Origin: CAVRCA01 sp965218045
Lineage (GTDB): Bacteria; Pseudomonadota; Alphaproteobacteria; Acetobacterales; Acetobacteraceae
Direction of reading: 5' to 3'
Length of the DNA stretch: 64,000 nucleotides
NCBI GenBank assembly: GCA_965218045.1
Contig: CBDCJX010000009.1
Location: forward strand, 62,001-126,000
A program made the position numbers and the translations under genes. The notes below the pieces were generated by a model. That model did no database searches and was not told the origin of the DNA. It saw only the letters and a list, made by a program, of their open reading frames with translations. Positions 17,110-25,759 of the stretch are shown here, in pieces. Position 1 is the first letter of the stretch, and each line of letters starts with the position of its first letter.

Positions 17110-17933
17110 CAGGATGAGAGCCGAACGAGATCCCGACGCGGCGGCCGGCTGCGCGCCATCAGCCAGACGCCGACCAGCAGCATCGGCAAGGACAGCAACT
17201 GGCCCATCGTGACACCGGCGAACAGGAAGCCGAGGAACGGGTCGGGCTGGCGGAACAGCTCGCCGATGATCCGCGCAACCGCATAGCCGGCGAGGAACGC
17301 CCCGGTGAGAAATCCGAGCCGCGCCCGCAGCCGCTCCCGCCGGGCAAGCAGCAGCATCACCCCGAACAGGACCAGCCCCTCCAGCAACGCCTGATAGATC
17401 TGGCTCGGATGGCGTGGCACCAGGCCGCCGGTGGGGAAGATCATCGCCCACGGCAGCCAATCCGGCGCCGGCCGGCCCCATAGCTCGCCGTTGATGAAGT
17501 TGGCGATCCGGCCGAACCCGAGGCCAATCGGCACGCAAGGCGCCAGCCGGTCGGCGAAACCAAGCAGGCTGATCCTGTTGCGGTAGCAGAAGATCACCAG
17601 GGCGATGACGGTGCCAAGCATTCCGCCATGAAAGCTCATGCCGCCGTGCCAGACCTCGAAGATGGTCCACGGCCGGGCGAGGAACTCCACCGGCTGGTAG
17701 AACAGCACGTAGCCGAGGCGGCCACCGAGCACGATCCCGAGGGTCGCCCAGGTGACGAAATCATCCGCCTGCGGCAAGGTCGCGACCGCGGGGGCTGCCT
17801 GCACCAGGCGGCGCAGCAGGCGCCAGCCGAGCACGATGCCGCCGATATAGGCGAGCGCATACCAGCGGATCGCGAACGGCCCGATCTGCACCAGGGTCGG
17901 ATCGAACTGCGGGAACAGCAGGACGGGGATCAC
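17109..17933 (-). CDS. lgt: Prolipoprotein diacylglyceryl transferase
   Basis: A 274-residue inner-membrane enzyme that moves diacylglycerol from phosphatidylglycerol to the lipobox Cys of prolipoproteins. Seven membrane segments are expected. HGGMSFHGGMLG and the Lgt signature GRIANFINGELWGRP are intact, and SQIYQALLEG follows. The start is GTG at 17933, overlapping the hldD stop as GTGA. Substrates encoded in this window include several lipobox proteins. Confidence 0.95.
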   Translation of the reverse strand: MIPVLLFPQFDPTLVQIGPFAIRWYALAYIGGIVLGWRLLRRLVQAAPAVATLPQADDFVTWATLGIVLGGRLGYVLFYQPVEFLARPWTIFEVWHGGMSFHGGMLGTVIALVIFCYRNRISLLGFADRLAPCVPIGLGFGRIANFINGELWGRPAPDWLPWAMIFPTGGLVPRHPSQIYQALLEGLVLFGVMLLLARRERLRARLGFLTGAFLAGYAVARIIGELFRQPDPFLGFLFAGVTMGQLLSLPMLLVGVWLMARSRPPRRDLVRLSS

Positions 17934-18904
17934 AGATGGTGGTCCGGCCGAGCCAGGTGGCCCTGCACGTAGCGGCGGATGCCCTCCTCCAGCGGGGTGA
18001 ACTGGCCCGCGTAACCGGCGGCGCGCAGCCGGGTCAGATCGGCCTCGGTGAAGGACTGGTATTGGCCCCGCAGCTTGGCCGGCATGTCGATGAACTCGAC
18101 CCGCCGCGCGACCCCGGCCGCGTCGCACACCGCGTGGGCGAGGTCGAGATAGGTCCGCGCCGTGCCGGTGCCGAGATTGAACAGGCCGCTGACCGAAGGG
18201 GTGTCGAACAGCCAGAGCATCACGTCCACCACGTCGCCGACCCAGATGAAGTCGCGGCGCTGCGCCCCGTCGGCGAGGCCGGCTTGGTCGGAGCGGAACA
18301 GCCGCACCGGGCCGCCGCCGGCGATCTCGTCGTGCTTGACCTTCACCACCGAGATCATCGAGCCCTTGTGATACTCGTTCGGCCCGAACACGTTGAAGAA
18401 CTTGAGCCCGGCCCATTGCGGCGGCCGTGGCTCGCTTGCGGCGACCATGCGGGCGACCTGCAGGTCGAAGGCGTGCTTGGTCCAGCCGTAGAGGTTCAGC
18501 GGTCGCAGCCGCGCCAGCCCGTCGAGCCCGTCCTCGAATCCGGCGGAGCCATCACCGTAGGTCGCGGCCGAGGAGGCGTAGATCAGCCGCACGCCGCGTT
18601 GCGCGCACCAACGCCACAGGCGCAGCGGCAACTCGACGTTGGTCGCCCAGGTCAGGTCGGCATCGGTCGCGGTGGTCTCGCTGATGGCGCCGAGATGGAA
18701 GATGGCCTCGATCGGCGGGTGGCTGGCGAGGAACCCCTCCAGCCCCTCGGGCGGGATCAGTCGCCCCGGCGGGTGGCTCGCCAGATTGCGCCACTTGCCC
18801 TCGGTGCCGAGCCGGTCGACGACCACCGTCTCCAGCCCGCGTTGTCGCAGCGACGCGTGGAGCACGGATCCGATGAAGCCGGCCCCGCCGGTAACAAGAA
18901 TCAT
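17930..18904 (-). CDS. hldD: ADP-L-glycero-D-manno-heptose 6-epimerase
   Basis: A 324-residue extended SDR epimerase that inverts C6 of ADP-heptose for the lipopolysaccharide core. The N-terminal NADP loop GGAGFIGS, HLGAISETTATD, the SSAATYGDG segment and the catalytic YGWTK are all present, as is NVFGPNEYHKGSM, characteristic of HldD. The ATG at 18904 is used. It is the first gene of an overlapping envelope unit with lgt, the methyltransferase and pgeF. Confidence 0.93.
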   Translation of the reverse strand: MILVTGGAGFIGSVLHASLRQRGLETVVVDRLGTEGKWRNLASHPPGRLIPPEGLEGFLASHPPIEAIFHLGAISETTATDADLTWATNVELPLRLWRWCAQRGVRLIYASSAATYGDGSAGFEDGLDGLARLRPLNLYGWTKHAFDLQVARMVAASEPRPPQWAGLKFFNVFGPNEYHKGSMISVVKVKHDEIAGGGPVRLFRSDQAGLADGAQRRDFIWVGDVVDVMLWLFDTPSVSGLFNLGTGTARTYLDLAHAVCDAAGVARRVEFIDMPAKLRGQYQSFTEADLTRLRAAGYAGQFTPLEEGIRRYVQGHLARPDHHL

Positions 18905-18984
18905 GGCGCGACGTTATATGGATGGTCCGACCATCGCGAAAGCCAAGCGGGTCGGGATAGGCAGCTTCGGGCGGAGTACGGGTG

Positions 18985-19338
18985 ATGAGCGACCGACCAC
19001 GATTTTTCGACGACCTCGCCGGCGTGGCCGGGGGTGCGATGTCGGCGCTCGCCGGATTGCGCGAGGAAGCCGAGGCGCTGGCCCGCTCGCGCATGGACGA
19101 GGCGATCCGCCGGCTGGACCTGGTGCGCCGCTCCGAGCTCGACGCGGTGCAGGAGCTCGCTGCCAACGCGCGCACCGGCCAGGAGGCGGCCGAGGCGGAA
19201 GCGACCCAGCTGCGCGAGCGACTCGCGGCACTGGAGGCGCGAGTGGCGCGGCTCGAGCAGCGTCCCGGCTCCACGCCCGGGTCTGCGGGAGGCGCGCCGC
19301 CTGGTCCGCCCGACGCGCCCTTGCAGGATATCGCCTGA
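18985..19338 (+). CDS. ubiK: UbiK-type ubiquinone biosynthesis accessory factor
   Basis: A 117-residue BMFP-family protein. UbiK partners UbiJ in aerobic ubiquinone synthesis in E. coli. The N-terminal amphipathic region FFDDLAGVAGGAMSALAGLR is followed by a coiled coil (about residues 25-88) and a Pro/Gly-rich tail. The ATG at 18985 is preferred to the adjacent GTG at 18982. It is transcribed divergently from hldD. Confidence 0.8.
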   Translation: MSDRPRFFDDLAGVAGGAMSALAGLREEAEALARSRMDEAIRRLDLVRRSELDAVQELAANARTGQEAAEAEATQLRERLAALEARVARLEQRPGSTPGSAGGAPPGPPDAPLQDIA

Positions 19339-19428
19339 CGCGGTTTCATGCCGCACTGCAACAAGCGCGCCGACGGGGCAACTCTTGCGGCGCGCCGATC
19401 CTGGTCGGTAGGGTGGCGATTGTGCTGT

Positions 19429-19459
19429 TTCGGCTCCGAGCCGACGCCTCGGAGCCGAA
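19429..19459 (+). promoter_or_regulatory. Perfect 12-bp inverted repeat upstream of the YbjN gene
   Basis: TTCGGCTCCGAG (19429-19440) and CTCGGAGCCGAA (19448-19459) are perfectly complementary around a 7-base loop. It stands 36 bases before the YbjN start. With no T-run it is not a canonical terminator; an operator, a leader RNA stem or a transcript-end stabiliser are the options. The rest of the 157-base gap shows no gene. Confidence 0.55.
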
Positions 19460-19495
19460 CTGCCGCCCGGCCTTCCTCAAGACGGGAGACCCCGC

Positions 19496-19999
19496 ATGAC
19501 GGCGATGACGAGCAGCATTGAGGACCGCGCTTCCAACCCGCTCGACACGATGGAGCAGATCGTCACCGCCAATGATTGGGCGTTCGACCGACGCAGCGAA
19601 TCGGAAATGGCCGCCGAGGCACCCGGCCGGTGGTGCGACTACGGGCTCTATTTCAGCTGGTCGCACGAGATCAGCGCCATGCATTTCACCTGCACCTTCG
19701 ATTTGAAGGTGCCGGAGAAGCGGCGCGGCGCGCTCTACGAGTTGCTGGCGCTGGCCAACGAGAGGCTGTGGATCGGCCATTTCGGCATGGACAGCGAGGA
19801 CGGCATGCCGGTGTTTCGCCACGCCGTGCTGCTGCGCGGGGCGCGCGGCGCCTCGGCCGAAAGCCTCGAAGACATGGTGGATATTGCGATCACCGAGTGC
19901 GAGCGGTTCTTCCCGGCGTTCCAGTTCGTCCTCTGGGGCGGCAAGACCCCGGCGGACGCGCTGCAAGCGGCGATGCTGGAGTGCGTGGGCGAAGCGTGA
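19496..19999 (+). CDS. YbjN-domain protein
   Basis: A 167-residue soluble protein with the YbjN fold, which resembles type III secretion chaperones. Features include NPLDTMEQIVTANDWAFDR at the start, WCDYGLYFSWSHEISAMHFT in the middle, and LLALANERLWIGHFGMDSED. The molecular role in alphaproteobacteria is unknown. The stop overlaps the proC start as GTGA, so the two are translationally coupled. Confidence 0.85.
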   Translation: MTAMTSSIEDRASNPLDTMEQIVTANDWAFDRRSESEMAAEAPGRWCDYGLYFSWSHEISAMHFTCTFDLKVPEKRRGALYELLALANERLWIGHFGMDSEDGMPVFRHAVLLRGARGASAESLEDMVDIAITECERFFPAFQFVLWGGKTPADALQAAMLECVGEA

Positions 20000-20814
20000 C
20001 CCAAACCACCCGCCCGATCCCGCCGATCCTGCTGGTCGGCTGCGGCCGGATGGGCGGGGCGCTGCTCGCCGGCTGGCGCGAGCGCGGGCTAGCGCCATCG
20101 GTGGCGGTCGATCCAGCCCCGGAGGCGGCAGCCCTCGCGGGCGCGGAAATCGCCATCGTGGCCTCGTCCGACGCTATCCCGACCGGCTTCGCGCCAGAGG
20201 CGGTGGTGCTCGCGGTGAAGCCGCAGAGCGCGGCGCAGACCTTGCCCTCCTACGCAGGCTTCGCCGACGGGGCGGTGTTCCTCTCGATCATGGCCGGCCA
20301 GACCATCGCCGGGATGCGCCCGCGCCTTGGCGCCGAGGCCGCGATTGTGCGCGCGATGCCCAACACCCCCGCCGCCATTCGCCAGGGCGTCACCGTGGCC
20401 TGCGCCAGCCCGCAGGTGACCCCGGCACAGCGCGCGCTCACGGAGACCCTGCTGCAGGCGGTGGGCGCGGTGGCGTGGGTCGAGGACGAGGGCCTGCTTG
20501 ACCCGGTAACCGCGGTCTCCGGTAGTGGACCGGCGTACGTTTTCCTGCTCGCGGAATTGATGGAACAGGCGGCGATCGATCAAGGCATCCCGGCCGATCT
20601 CGCGCGGCTGCTGGCGCGACAGACGGTTTCCGGCTCCGGCGCGCTGCTCGCTGCCAGCGTCGAGGAGTCCACCGCCTTGCGACAGGCGGTGACCAGTCCC
20701 GGCGGCACCACCGAGCGCGCCCTCAGCGTGCTGATGGCGGACGCGGCCTGGCCGGCGCTGGTGCGACGCGCGATCACCGCCGCGACCGAGCGATCACGTG
20801 AACTCGCCGGCTGA
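19996..20814 (+). CDS. proC: Pyrroline-5-carboxylate reductase
   Basis: A 272-residue enzyme making proline from 1-pyrroline-5-carboxylate with NAD(P)H. The nucleotide loop VGCGRMGGALL is near residue 14, VVLAVKPQ and RAMPNTPAAIRQGVT follow, and the C-terminal signature VSGSGPAYVFLLAELM and TSPGGTTERAL is intact. The start is GTG at 19996, overlapping the YbjN stop by four bases. A longer open frame upstream lies in another frame over the YbjN gene and is discounted. Confidence 0.95.
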   Translation: MTQTTRPIPPILLVGCGRMGGALLAGWRERGLAPSVAVDPAPEAAALAGAEIAIVASSDAIPTGFAPEAVVLAVKPQSAAQTLPSYAGFADGAVFLSIMAGQTIAGMRPRLGAEAAIVRAMPNTPAAIRQGVTVACASPQVTPAQRALTETLLQAVGAVAWVEDEGLLDPVTAVSGSGPAYVFLLAELMEQAAIDQGIPADLARLLARQTVSGSGALLAASVEESTALRQAVTSPGGTTERALSVLMADAAWPALVRRAITAATERSRELAG

Positions 20815-20845
20815 CAATCCGCACGCCGACCCCTATCTGCATCGG

Positions 20846-21526
20846 ATGGACGACACCGAATTCGACAAGGCCGTGATCCGGGCCGCCTTCGACCTCGCCG
20901 AGCGGACCGGTTGGCACCGCATGAGCCTTGCTGCCGCGGCAAGTGAGGCCGGGCTGCCGCTTGCGCGAACACGGGAGCGGTTGCCCAACCGGCTTGCCGT
21001 GCTGGGGCGGTTCGGCAAGCTCGCAGATGAGGCGATGCTCGCCGACCTCACACCCGAAAGCGGCGTCCGCGACCGGCTGTTCGACATGGTGATGCGGCGC
21101 ATCGACGTGCTGCAGGCGCATCGGGGCGGTATGTTGGCGCTGCTCCGCGCCCTGCCCACCGATCCTGGCCTCGCCCTCCTGCTTGGCATGGCGACGCAGC
21201 GCAGCATGCGTTGGATGCTGGAGGCGGCGGGTGTCGGCTCGGTCGGTCTACGCGGCGAGTTGCGCACCAGGGGCTTGGTCGCCGTTTGGCTATGGGTGGT
21301 GCGCGCCTGGCGGACCGATGACAGCCCCGATCTTTCGGCGACCATGGCGGCACTCGACACCGCGCTCACCCGTGCCGAGCAGGCGGCGGCTTGGTTGCGC
21401 GACGGCGGCCATGACACGCCCGCCGCTGACGACATCGGCGAACCGCAGGTCAGCGAAGCACCGGACCTGCCGATGCCGCTCGACCTGCCCCCCGAGGCTC
21501 CCCCCTCGCCGCCAACCGTGCTCTAA
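20846..21526 (+). CDS. TetR-like (possibly COQ9-like) helical regulator
   Basis: A 226-residue protein: an N-terminal TetR-type helix-turn-helix (MSLAAAASEAGLPLARTRER) followed by an all-helical domain and a Pro-rich tail. The middle (RRIDVLQAHRGGMLALLRAL) also recalls COQ9, which shares the TetR fold, and ubiK lies about 1.5 kb away, so a ubiquinone link is possible. The ATG at 20846 is used; a GTG at 20798 inside the end of proC is an alternative. Confidence 0.7.
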   Translation: MDDTEFDKAVIRAAFDLAERTGWHRMSLAAAASEAGLPLARTRERLPNRLAVLGRFGKLADEAMLADLTPESGVRDRLFDMVMRRIDVLQAHRGGMLALLRALPTDPGLALLLGMATQRSMRWMLEAAGVGSVGLRGELRTRGLVAVWLWVVRAWRTDDSPDLSATMAALDTALTRAEQAAAWLRDGGHDTPAADDIGEPQVSEAPDLPMPLDLPPEAPPSPPTVL

Positions 21527-21571
21527 TGGCTTTGCCGGGCACACCACCCGGCCAAGCCAAAGGAGAACACG

Positions 21572-22030
21572 ATGCCAAGCGACTCGGAGAAGAGGTTATA
21601 CTCGCCCAGCGCTTCAGGTCCGGGGGCGGATTTCACCAACTTTCTCTCCCGCATGCAGTTTCCGGCAATGCCCGACATGGAAGCCGTGCTCTCGGCTCAC
21701 CGCAAGAACATGGAGGCGCTCACCCAGGCGAATCGAGTCGCCATGGAGGGCGCGCAAGCGATCGCCAAGCGCAACATGGAGATCATGCAGCAGACGATGG
21801 CGGAGCTGTCGCAGACCGTTCAGGCGATGACCAGCGCCGAGGCGCCGCAAGCCAAGGCGGCCAAGCAGACCGATCTGGTGAAGGCGACCTACGAGCGGGC
21901 GGTCGCCAACATGCAGGAGATCGGTGATCTCATCCAGAGGTCGAACAGTGAAGCGCTGGGCTTGATCAACAGCCGCTTCGCCGAGGGAATGGAGGAACTC
22001 AAGGCGCTCGTCGCCAAGTCCTCTCGCTAA
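21572..22030 (+). CDS. Phasin-family protein
   Basis: A 152-residue amphipathic helical protein expected to coat polyhydroxyalkanoate granules. The phasin pattern is clear: FPAMPDMEAVLSAHRKNMEA, then ALTQANRVAMEGAQAIAKRN and a long helix to SNSEALGLINSRFAEGM. The AAAGGAGAACACG Shine-Dalgarno region before the ATG at 21572 is strong, fitting high expression. No PHA synthase gene is visible in the window. Confidence 0.9.
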   Translation: MPSDSEKRLYSPSASGPGADFTNFLSRMQFPAMPDMEAVLSAHRKNMEALTQANRVAMEGAQAIAKRNMEIMQQTMAELSQTVQAMTSAEAPQAKAAKQTDLVKATYERAVANMQEIGDLIQRSNSEALGLINSRFAEGMEELKALVAKSSR

Positions 22031-22042
22031 CTCGGATTATCG

Positions 22043-23380
22043 CTAAACGGGTAGACGGATTCGGGCCCGCAAGCCGCCGAGCGGGCTGTCCTCCAGCAAG
22101 ATGTCGCCGCCATGGGCACGGATGATATCACGCGCGATGGTCAGTCCAAGACCGGTCCCGCCCGCGGCACCACTTTCGAACGGGCGGAACACGCTTTCTC
22201 GCCGCGCCTGCGGGATGCCGGGACCGTCATCGTCGACCGTCACCTGGACGCTGCGCGGCCCGCTCGTCTCGGCGCCCAACGCGACCCGTCTTGCATGGCG
22301 GCGCGCATTGTCTACCAGATTGGTGACCGCACGCTTCACCGCGTCGGCGCGCAACGGCAGCGTGAGCGAGGGCGGCACCGTCACGTCGACCAGAGCCCCC
22401 GCCCGACGCGCGCCGGTCGCGACTTCCTCCAGCACCACGGAAAGGTCGACCGGCTCCGCCTGCTCGGTCCCCTCGCCGCGCGCGAAAGCGAGATAGCCGC
22501 CGATCATGCGCTCCATTTCCTCCACGTCGGCCGTCATCTCTGCCAGCTCCGGGCGGATCGCTTCGTCGGTCGGCAGCACGGCCAGTGCGAGGCGCAACCG
22601 GGTCAGCGGCGTGCGCAGGTCGTGCGACACGCCAGCCAGCATCTCCGTTCGCTGCGCCAGGAAGCGGCGGATGCGATCCTGCATACGATTGAAAGCGGTG
22701 GCCGCCTGACGTACCTCGATCGCTCCCTCCGGCCGGATCGGGCCGATATCGCGACCCACCCCGAACGCCTCGGCGGCGGCGGCCAGCCGGCGGATCGCCC
22801 GCACCTGGTTGCGCATGAACAATGCCGCGATGCTGAACAGCAGCAGCGCCGTGCCGCCGACCCAGAGCACGAACAGGTATATGGTTGCCGAATAGAGCCG
22901 CTTGCGCGGCGCCTGGACATCCAGCACGCCGTCGGGAAGCTGGATGCGGATCAGCACCGAGCGCTCCTCGGAGAGCCAGTCCATGGTGAACGGCAAGTGC
23001 AGCCGGTTTTGCAACGCAGCGTGCAGATCATCATCCATTGGGCCGATGATGTTCTGCGGCGGCAGGTTCGGCAGGATCGCGCCGGGCTCCAGATGCATCG
23101 CGAGGTTGAACTGGTGCCGCGCCGCCATGACGATCCAGGCGTGGTCCGCCGGGTCCGGGAAGCGTCGCATCAGGTCGAGGGTGAGTGCCAGTTCGCCGGC
23201 GACCGAATCCGAGAAACGGCGCGAGATGACGTCGAGATGACTGCCATAGAAGATCTGTAGCGCCACCGCCTGCAACAGCACCAGCGGCAGCAGGATCATC
23301 AGCAGGCTGCGGCCAAGCAACGAGCGCGGCAGCATGCGGCGCTTGAGCCAGGTGCCAAGCGAGACCCGGGGCGCGCGCAC
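22043..23380 (-). CDS. Membrane sensor histidine kinase (EnvZ-like)
   Basis: A 445-residue inner-membrane kinase. Membrane helices are near residues 18-38 and 168-190 with a periplasmic sensor between them, then a HAMP linker. The H-box is LAGVSHDLRTPLTRLRLAL, the N-box VDNARRHARR, G1 VDDDGPGIPQ and G2 GTGLGLTIA; all are intact. Architecture resembles EnvZ. The start is GTG at 23380, 2 bases after the stop of the response regulator, so the two form one unit. Confidence 0.93.
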   Translation of the reverse strand: MRAPRVSLGTWLKRRMLPRSLLGRSLLMILLPLVLLQAVALQIFYGSHLDVISRRFSDSVAGELALTLDLMRRFPDPADHAWIVMAARHQFNLAMHLEPGAILPNLPPQNIIGPMDDDLHAALQNRLHLPFTMDWLSEERSVLIRIQLPDGVLDVQAPRKRLYSATIYLFVLWVGGTALLLFSIAALFMRNQVRAIRRLAAAAEAFGVGRDIGPIRPEGAIEVRQAATAFNRMQDRIRRFLAQRTEMLAGVSHDLRTPLTRLRLALAVLPTDEAIRPELAEMTADVEEMERMIGGYLAFARGEGTEQAEPVDLSVVLEEVATGARRAGALVDVTVPPSLTLPLRADAVKRAVTNLVDNARRHARRVALGAETSGPRSVQVTVDDDGPGIPQARRESVFRPFESGAAGGTGLGLTIARDIIRAHGGDILLEDSPLGGLRARIRLPV

Positions 23381-23382
23381 CC

Positions 23383-24081
23383 TTAGGGACCGGGCTTCAG
23401 CACGTAGCCGCGTCCGCGCACGGTGTGGACGAAGCGCGGCTCGCGCGGATCGACCTCGACCTTGCGGCGCAGGCGCGTCACCTGCACGTCGATCGCCCGC
23501 TCGCCAGCGTCGTCCATCCCCAGCGCCACGGCGATCTCCTCGCGCGACAGCACCTCGTTCGGCTTGCGTGCCAGGGCGCTCAGCAGCGCCGCTTCGCCGC
23601 CGGTCAGGCGAATCACGCCGCCGGTGTCGCGCAGCTCGCCTCGTGCCGTATCGAATTCCGCCGCGCCAAGCCGCACCACCCCGCCAGCGGCGGTCGTGGT
23701 TGGCGCGGGCGCGGCACGGCGCAGCATGGCGCGGATGCGCAGCACGAGCTCGCGCGGATCGGACCCCTTGGCGAGATAATCGTCCGCGCCGGCCTCGAAG
23801 CCGAGGACGCGGTCCTCCGGCGCGTCGCGGGCGGTCAGCAGCAGCACCGGCAGATCACTCCGCTCGCGTCGCAGCGCCTCGGTCAGGCTGAGGCCGCTCT
23901 CCCCCGGCATCATAATGTCCAGCACCACCAGGTCCGGACTGAGGAAGCGCAGCCGGTCGCGGGCGTCGGCCGCACTCTCCGCCGCGGTCACCCGGAACCC
24001 GTTCTCCGCCAGGTAACGCGAGAGCAGCCGGCGGAGCCGCTCGTCATCGTCCACCACCAGGATATGTGCGGCGTCCGACAT
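23383..24081 (-). CDS. OmpR-family response regulator (PetR-like)
   Basis: A 232-residue regulator: a receiver domain with acidic DDDE near residues 11-14, phospho-acceptor Asp in VVLDIMMPGESG and conserved Lys in DYLAKGSDP, then a winged-helix output domain ending RRKVEVDPREPRFVHTVRGR. The MarR-gene neighbour resembles the petP-petR pair described in Rhodobacter. It is co-transcribed with the kinase after it. Confidence 0.93.
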   Translation of the reverse strand: MSDAAHILVVDDDERLRRLLSRYLAENGFRVTAAESAADARDRLRFLSPDLVVLDIMMPGESGLSLTEALRRERSDLPVLLLTARDAPEDRVLGFEAGADDYLAKGSDPRELVLRIRAMLRRAAPAPTTTAAGGVVRLGAAEFDTARGELRDTGGVIRLTGGEAALLSALARKPNEVLSREEIAVALGMDDAGERAIDVQVTRLRRKVEVDPREPRFVHTVRGRGYVLKPGP

Positions 24082-24096
24082 CTGCTGGCGCGCGGC

Positions 24097-24756
24097 TCAG
24101 GCCCGCCGCGCCCGCGCCTCGCGGCTCGCCGCGTCGATCCGGTCCACATAGGTTCGCGCCGCCTCGTCCATGATCCCGCGCATCACTCGGCGAAAACCGT
24201 CGACGGCGCTCGCGCCGGCCTCGCGGTACGCGGGGGTGAGCCGCTCGCGCTGGCGCTCGAACAAGCGCCGCTCCAACGCGTGACCCTGCTGGGTGAGCGT
24301 GAGCAGCCGCTGCCGCCGATCGACGCGGCCGGGTGCCTGGACCACGTAGCCCTGCCCGATCAGCGCGGTCAGCACCCGAGCCAGCGACTGCTTGGTGATC
24401 CGCAGTATCCCGAGCAGGTCGCTCACACTGATGCTTGGATTGCGGCCGATGAAGTGCAGCGCCCGATGATGCGCCCGGCCGAGGCCGAGCTCTTCGAGGA
24501 TGACATCGGCCGCATTGGTGAAATCGCGATAGGCGAAGAACAACAGGTCCTGCGCCAGCCGGATCTCCTCCTCGCGCAGGAACAGCAGGTTGGAACCCGC
24601 CGCCCCGGCTACCGCTGCGGCGGGCGGCTTCGGCTCCAGCACGCTCAAGCGGGCGCCCGGCGCCTCGCAAGCTTCCTTCGGTGCCCCGCCGGGAGTGTCG
24701 GGGCCAGCGGCAGCGCGGTCGGATGACGCCAAGATCGGACCTTTCGGGCGGGGCAT
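24097..24756 (-). CDS. MarR-family regulator (PetP-like)
   Basis: A 219-residue winged-helix regulator. The helix-turn-helix is ISVSDLLGILRITKQSLAR and the wing VQAPGRVDRRQRLL. An N-terminal extension of about 50 residues is low complexity. In Rhodobacter capsulatus a MarR-type PetP gene is paired with PetR; the same arrangement is seen here, with a histidine kinase added. I chose the ATG at 24756, which has GAGGA five bases upstream; a GTG at 24774 is possible. Confidence 0.88.
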   Translation of the reverse strand: MPRPKGPILASSDRAAAGPDTPGGAPKEACEAPGARLSVLEPKPPAAAVAGAAGSNLLFLREEEIRLAQDLLFFAYRDFTNAADVILEELGLGRAHHRALHFIGRNPSISVSDLLGILRITKQSLARVLTALIGQGYVVQAPGRVDRRQRLLTLTQQGHALERRLFERQRERLTPAYREAGASAVDGFRRVMRGIMDEAARTYVDRIDAASREARARRA

Positions 24757-24788
24757 GGCAGGCATTCCTCGCACATTCGGCAGCTTCG

Positions 24789-24815
24789 TTGACGCAAAAT
24801 CAGCGTTATTATACG
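24789..24815 (+). promoter_or_regulatory. Promoter-like segment with small palindrome between the MarR gene and ilvE
   Basis: TTGACG (24789-24794) and TATACG (24810-24815) resemble -35 and -10 hexamers with a short 15-base spacer. ACGC and GCGT (24792-24795 and 24802-24805) form a small inverted repeat across the -35, a possible MarR-type operator. The 100-base region is shared by the divergent MarR gene and ilvE. Confidence 0.35.
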
Positions 24816-24856
24816 GTCCGCCGTGTTCGGGTAACTATATTGCGGGAGCGATCTTC

Positions 24857-25759
24857 GTGGCGATAGGTTCTTTCGATGACCGTGACGGCTGGATCTGGTG
24901 GGACGGCGAGATGGTGCCCTGGCGTGACGCCAAGCTGCATGTCTTGTCGCACGGGCTGCACTACGCGAGCGCGGTATTCGAGGGCGAGCGGGCCTACAGC
25001 GGCAATATCTTCCGGCTCCGCGACCACACCGATCGGTTGATCAACTCGGGTCGTCTGCTTGGCTTCGAAATCCCCTACACCGCCGAGCAAATCGACGAGG
25101 CGTGCCGGGCGGTGCTGCGGGCTAATGCGCAGGAGGAAGCCTATGTGCGTCCGATCGCCTGGCGCGGCACGGAGCAACTCGCGGTCTCGGCTCAGCTCAC
25201 CAGCATCCATGTGGCCATCGCGTCGTGGCCCTGGCCAAGCTATTTCGGCGGCGAGCGGATGAAGGGCATCCGGCTCGGCATGGCGGACTGGATCCGTCCC
25301 GACCCACGCACCGCGCCCACCGCCTCCAAGGCAACCGGTTTGTACATGATCGGCACGATGTCGAAGCACAAGGCCGAGGCCGAGGGCTACGATGACGCGC
25401 TGATGCTGGACTGGCGCGGCCATATCGCCGAGGCGACAGGTGCGAACATCTTCTTCGTCATGAACGGTGAGTTGCACACCCCCACTCCCGATTGCTTCCT
25501 CGACGGTATCACCCGCCGCTCGGTGATGTCGCTGGCCAAGCACCGCCAGATCAAGGTGAACGAGCGACCGATCATGCCTGACGAGATGCGGCGCGCCACC
25601 GAAGCCTTCCTCGCTGGGACCGCTGCCGAGGTGACTCCGATCCGCCAGATCGGCCCCGACTATAGCTTCACCCCGGGCCAGATCTGCGAGACCTTGATGA
25701 AGGATTACGACAAGCTGGTGCGGATGAGCCCCGAGGAGGTGGCACGGGTCACCGGCTAG
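24857..25759 (+). CDS. ilvE: Branched-chain amino-acid aminotransferase
   Basis: A 300-residue PLP-dependent class IV transaminase for the last step of Ile, Leu and Val synthesis. Family features: WWDGEMVPWRDAKLHVLSHG at the start, HYASAVFEGERAY, the segment TASKATGLYMIG with the PLP Lys, and EATGANIFFVMNGELHTP. The GTG at 24857, with GGGAG upstream, gives the family length; the longer frame upstream is the shadow of the MarR gene. It is convergent with and overlaps the hydrolase gene by 11 bases. Confidence 0.93.
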   Translation: MAIGSFDDRDGWIWWDGEMVPWRDAKLHVLSHGLHYASAVFEGERAYSGNIFRLRDHTDRLINSGRLLGFEIPYTAEQIDEACRAVLRANAQEEAYVRPIAWRGTEQLAVSAQLTSIHVAIASWPWPSYFGGERMKGIRLGMADWIRPDPRTAPTASKATGLYMIGTMSKHKAEAEGYDDALMLDWRGHIAEATGANIFFVMNGELHTPTPDCFLDGITRRSVMSLAKHRQIKVNERPIMPDEMRRATEAFLAGTAAEVTPIRQIGPDYSFTPGQICETLMKDYDKLVRMSPEEVARVTG

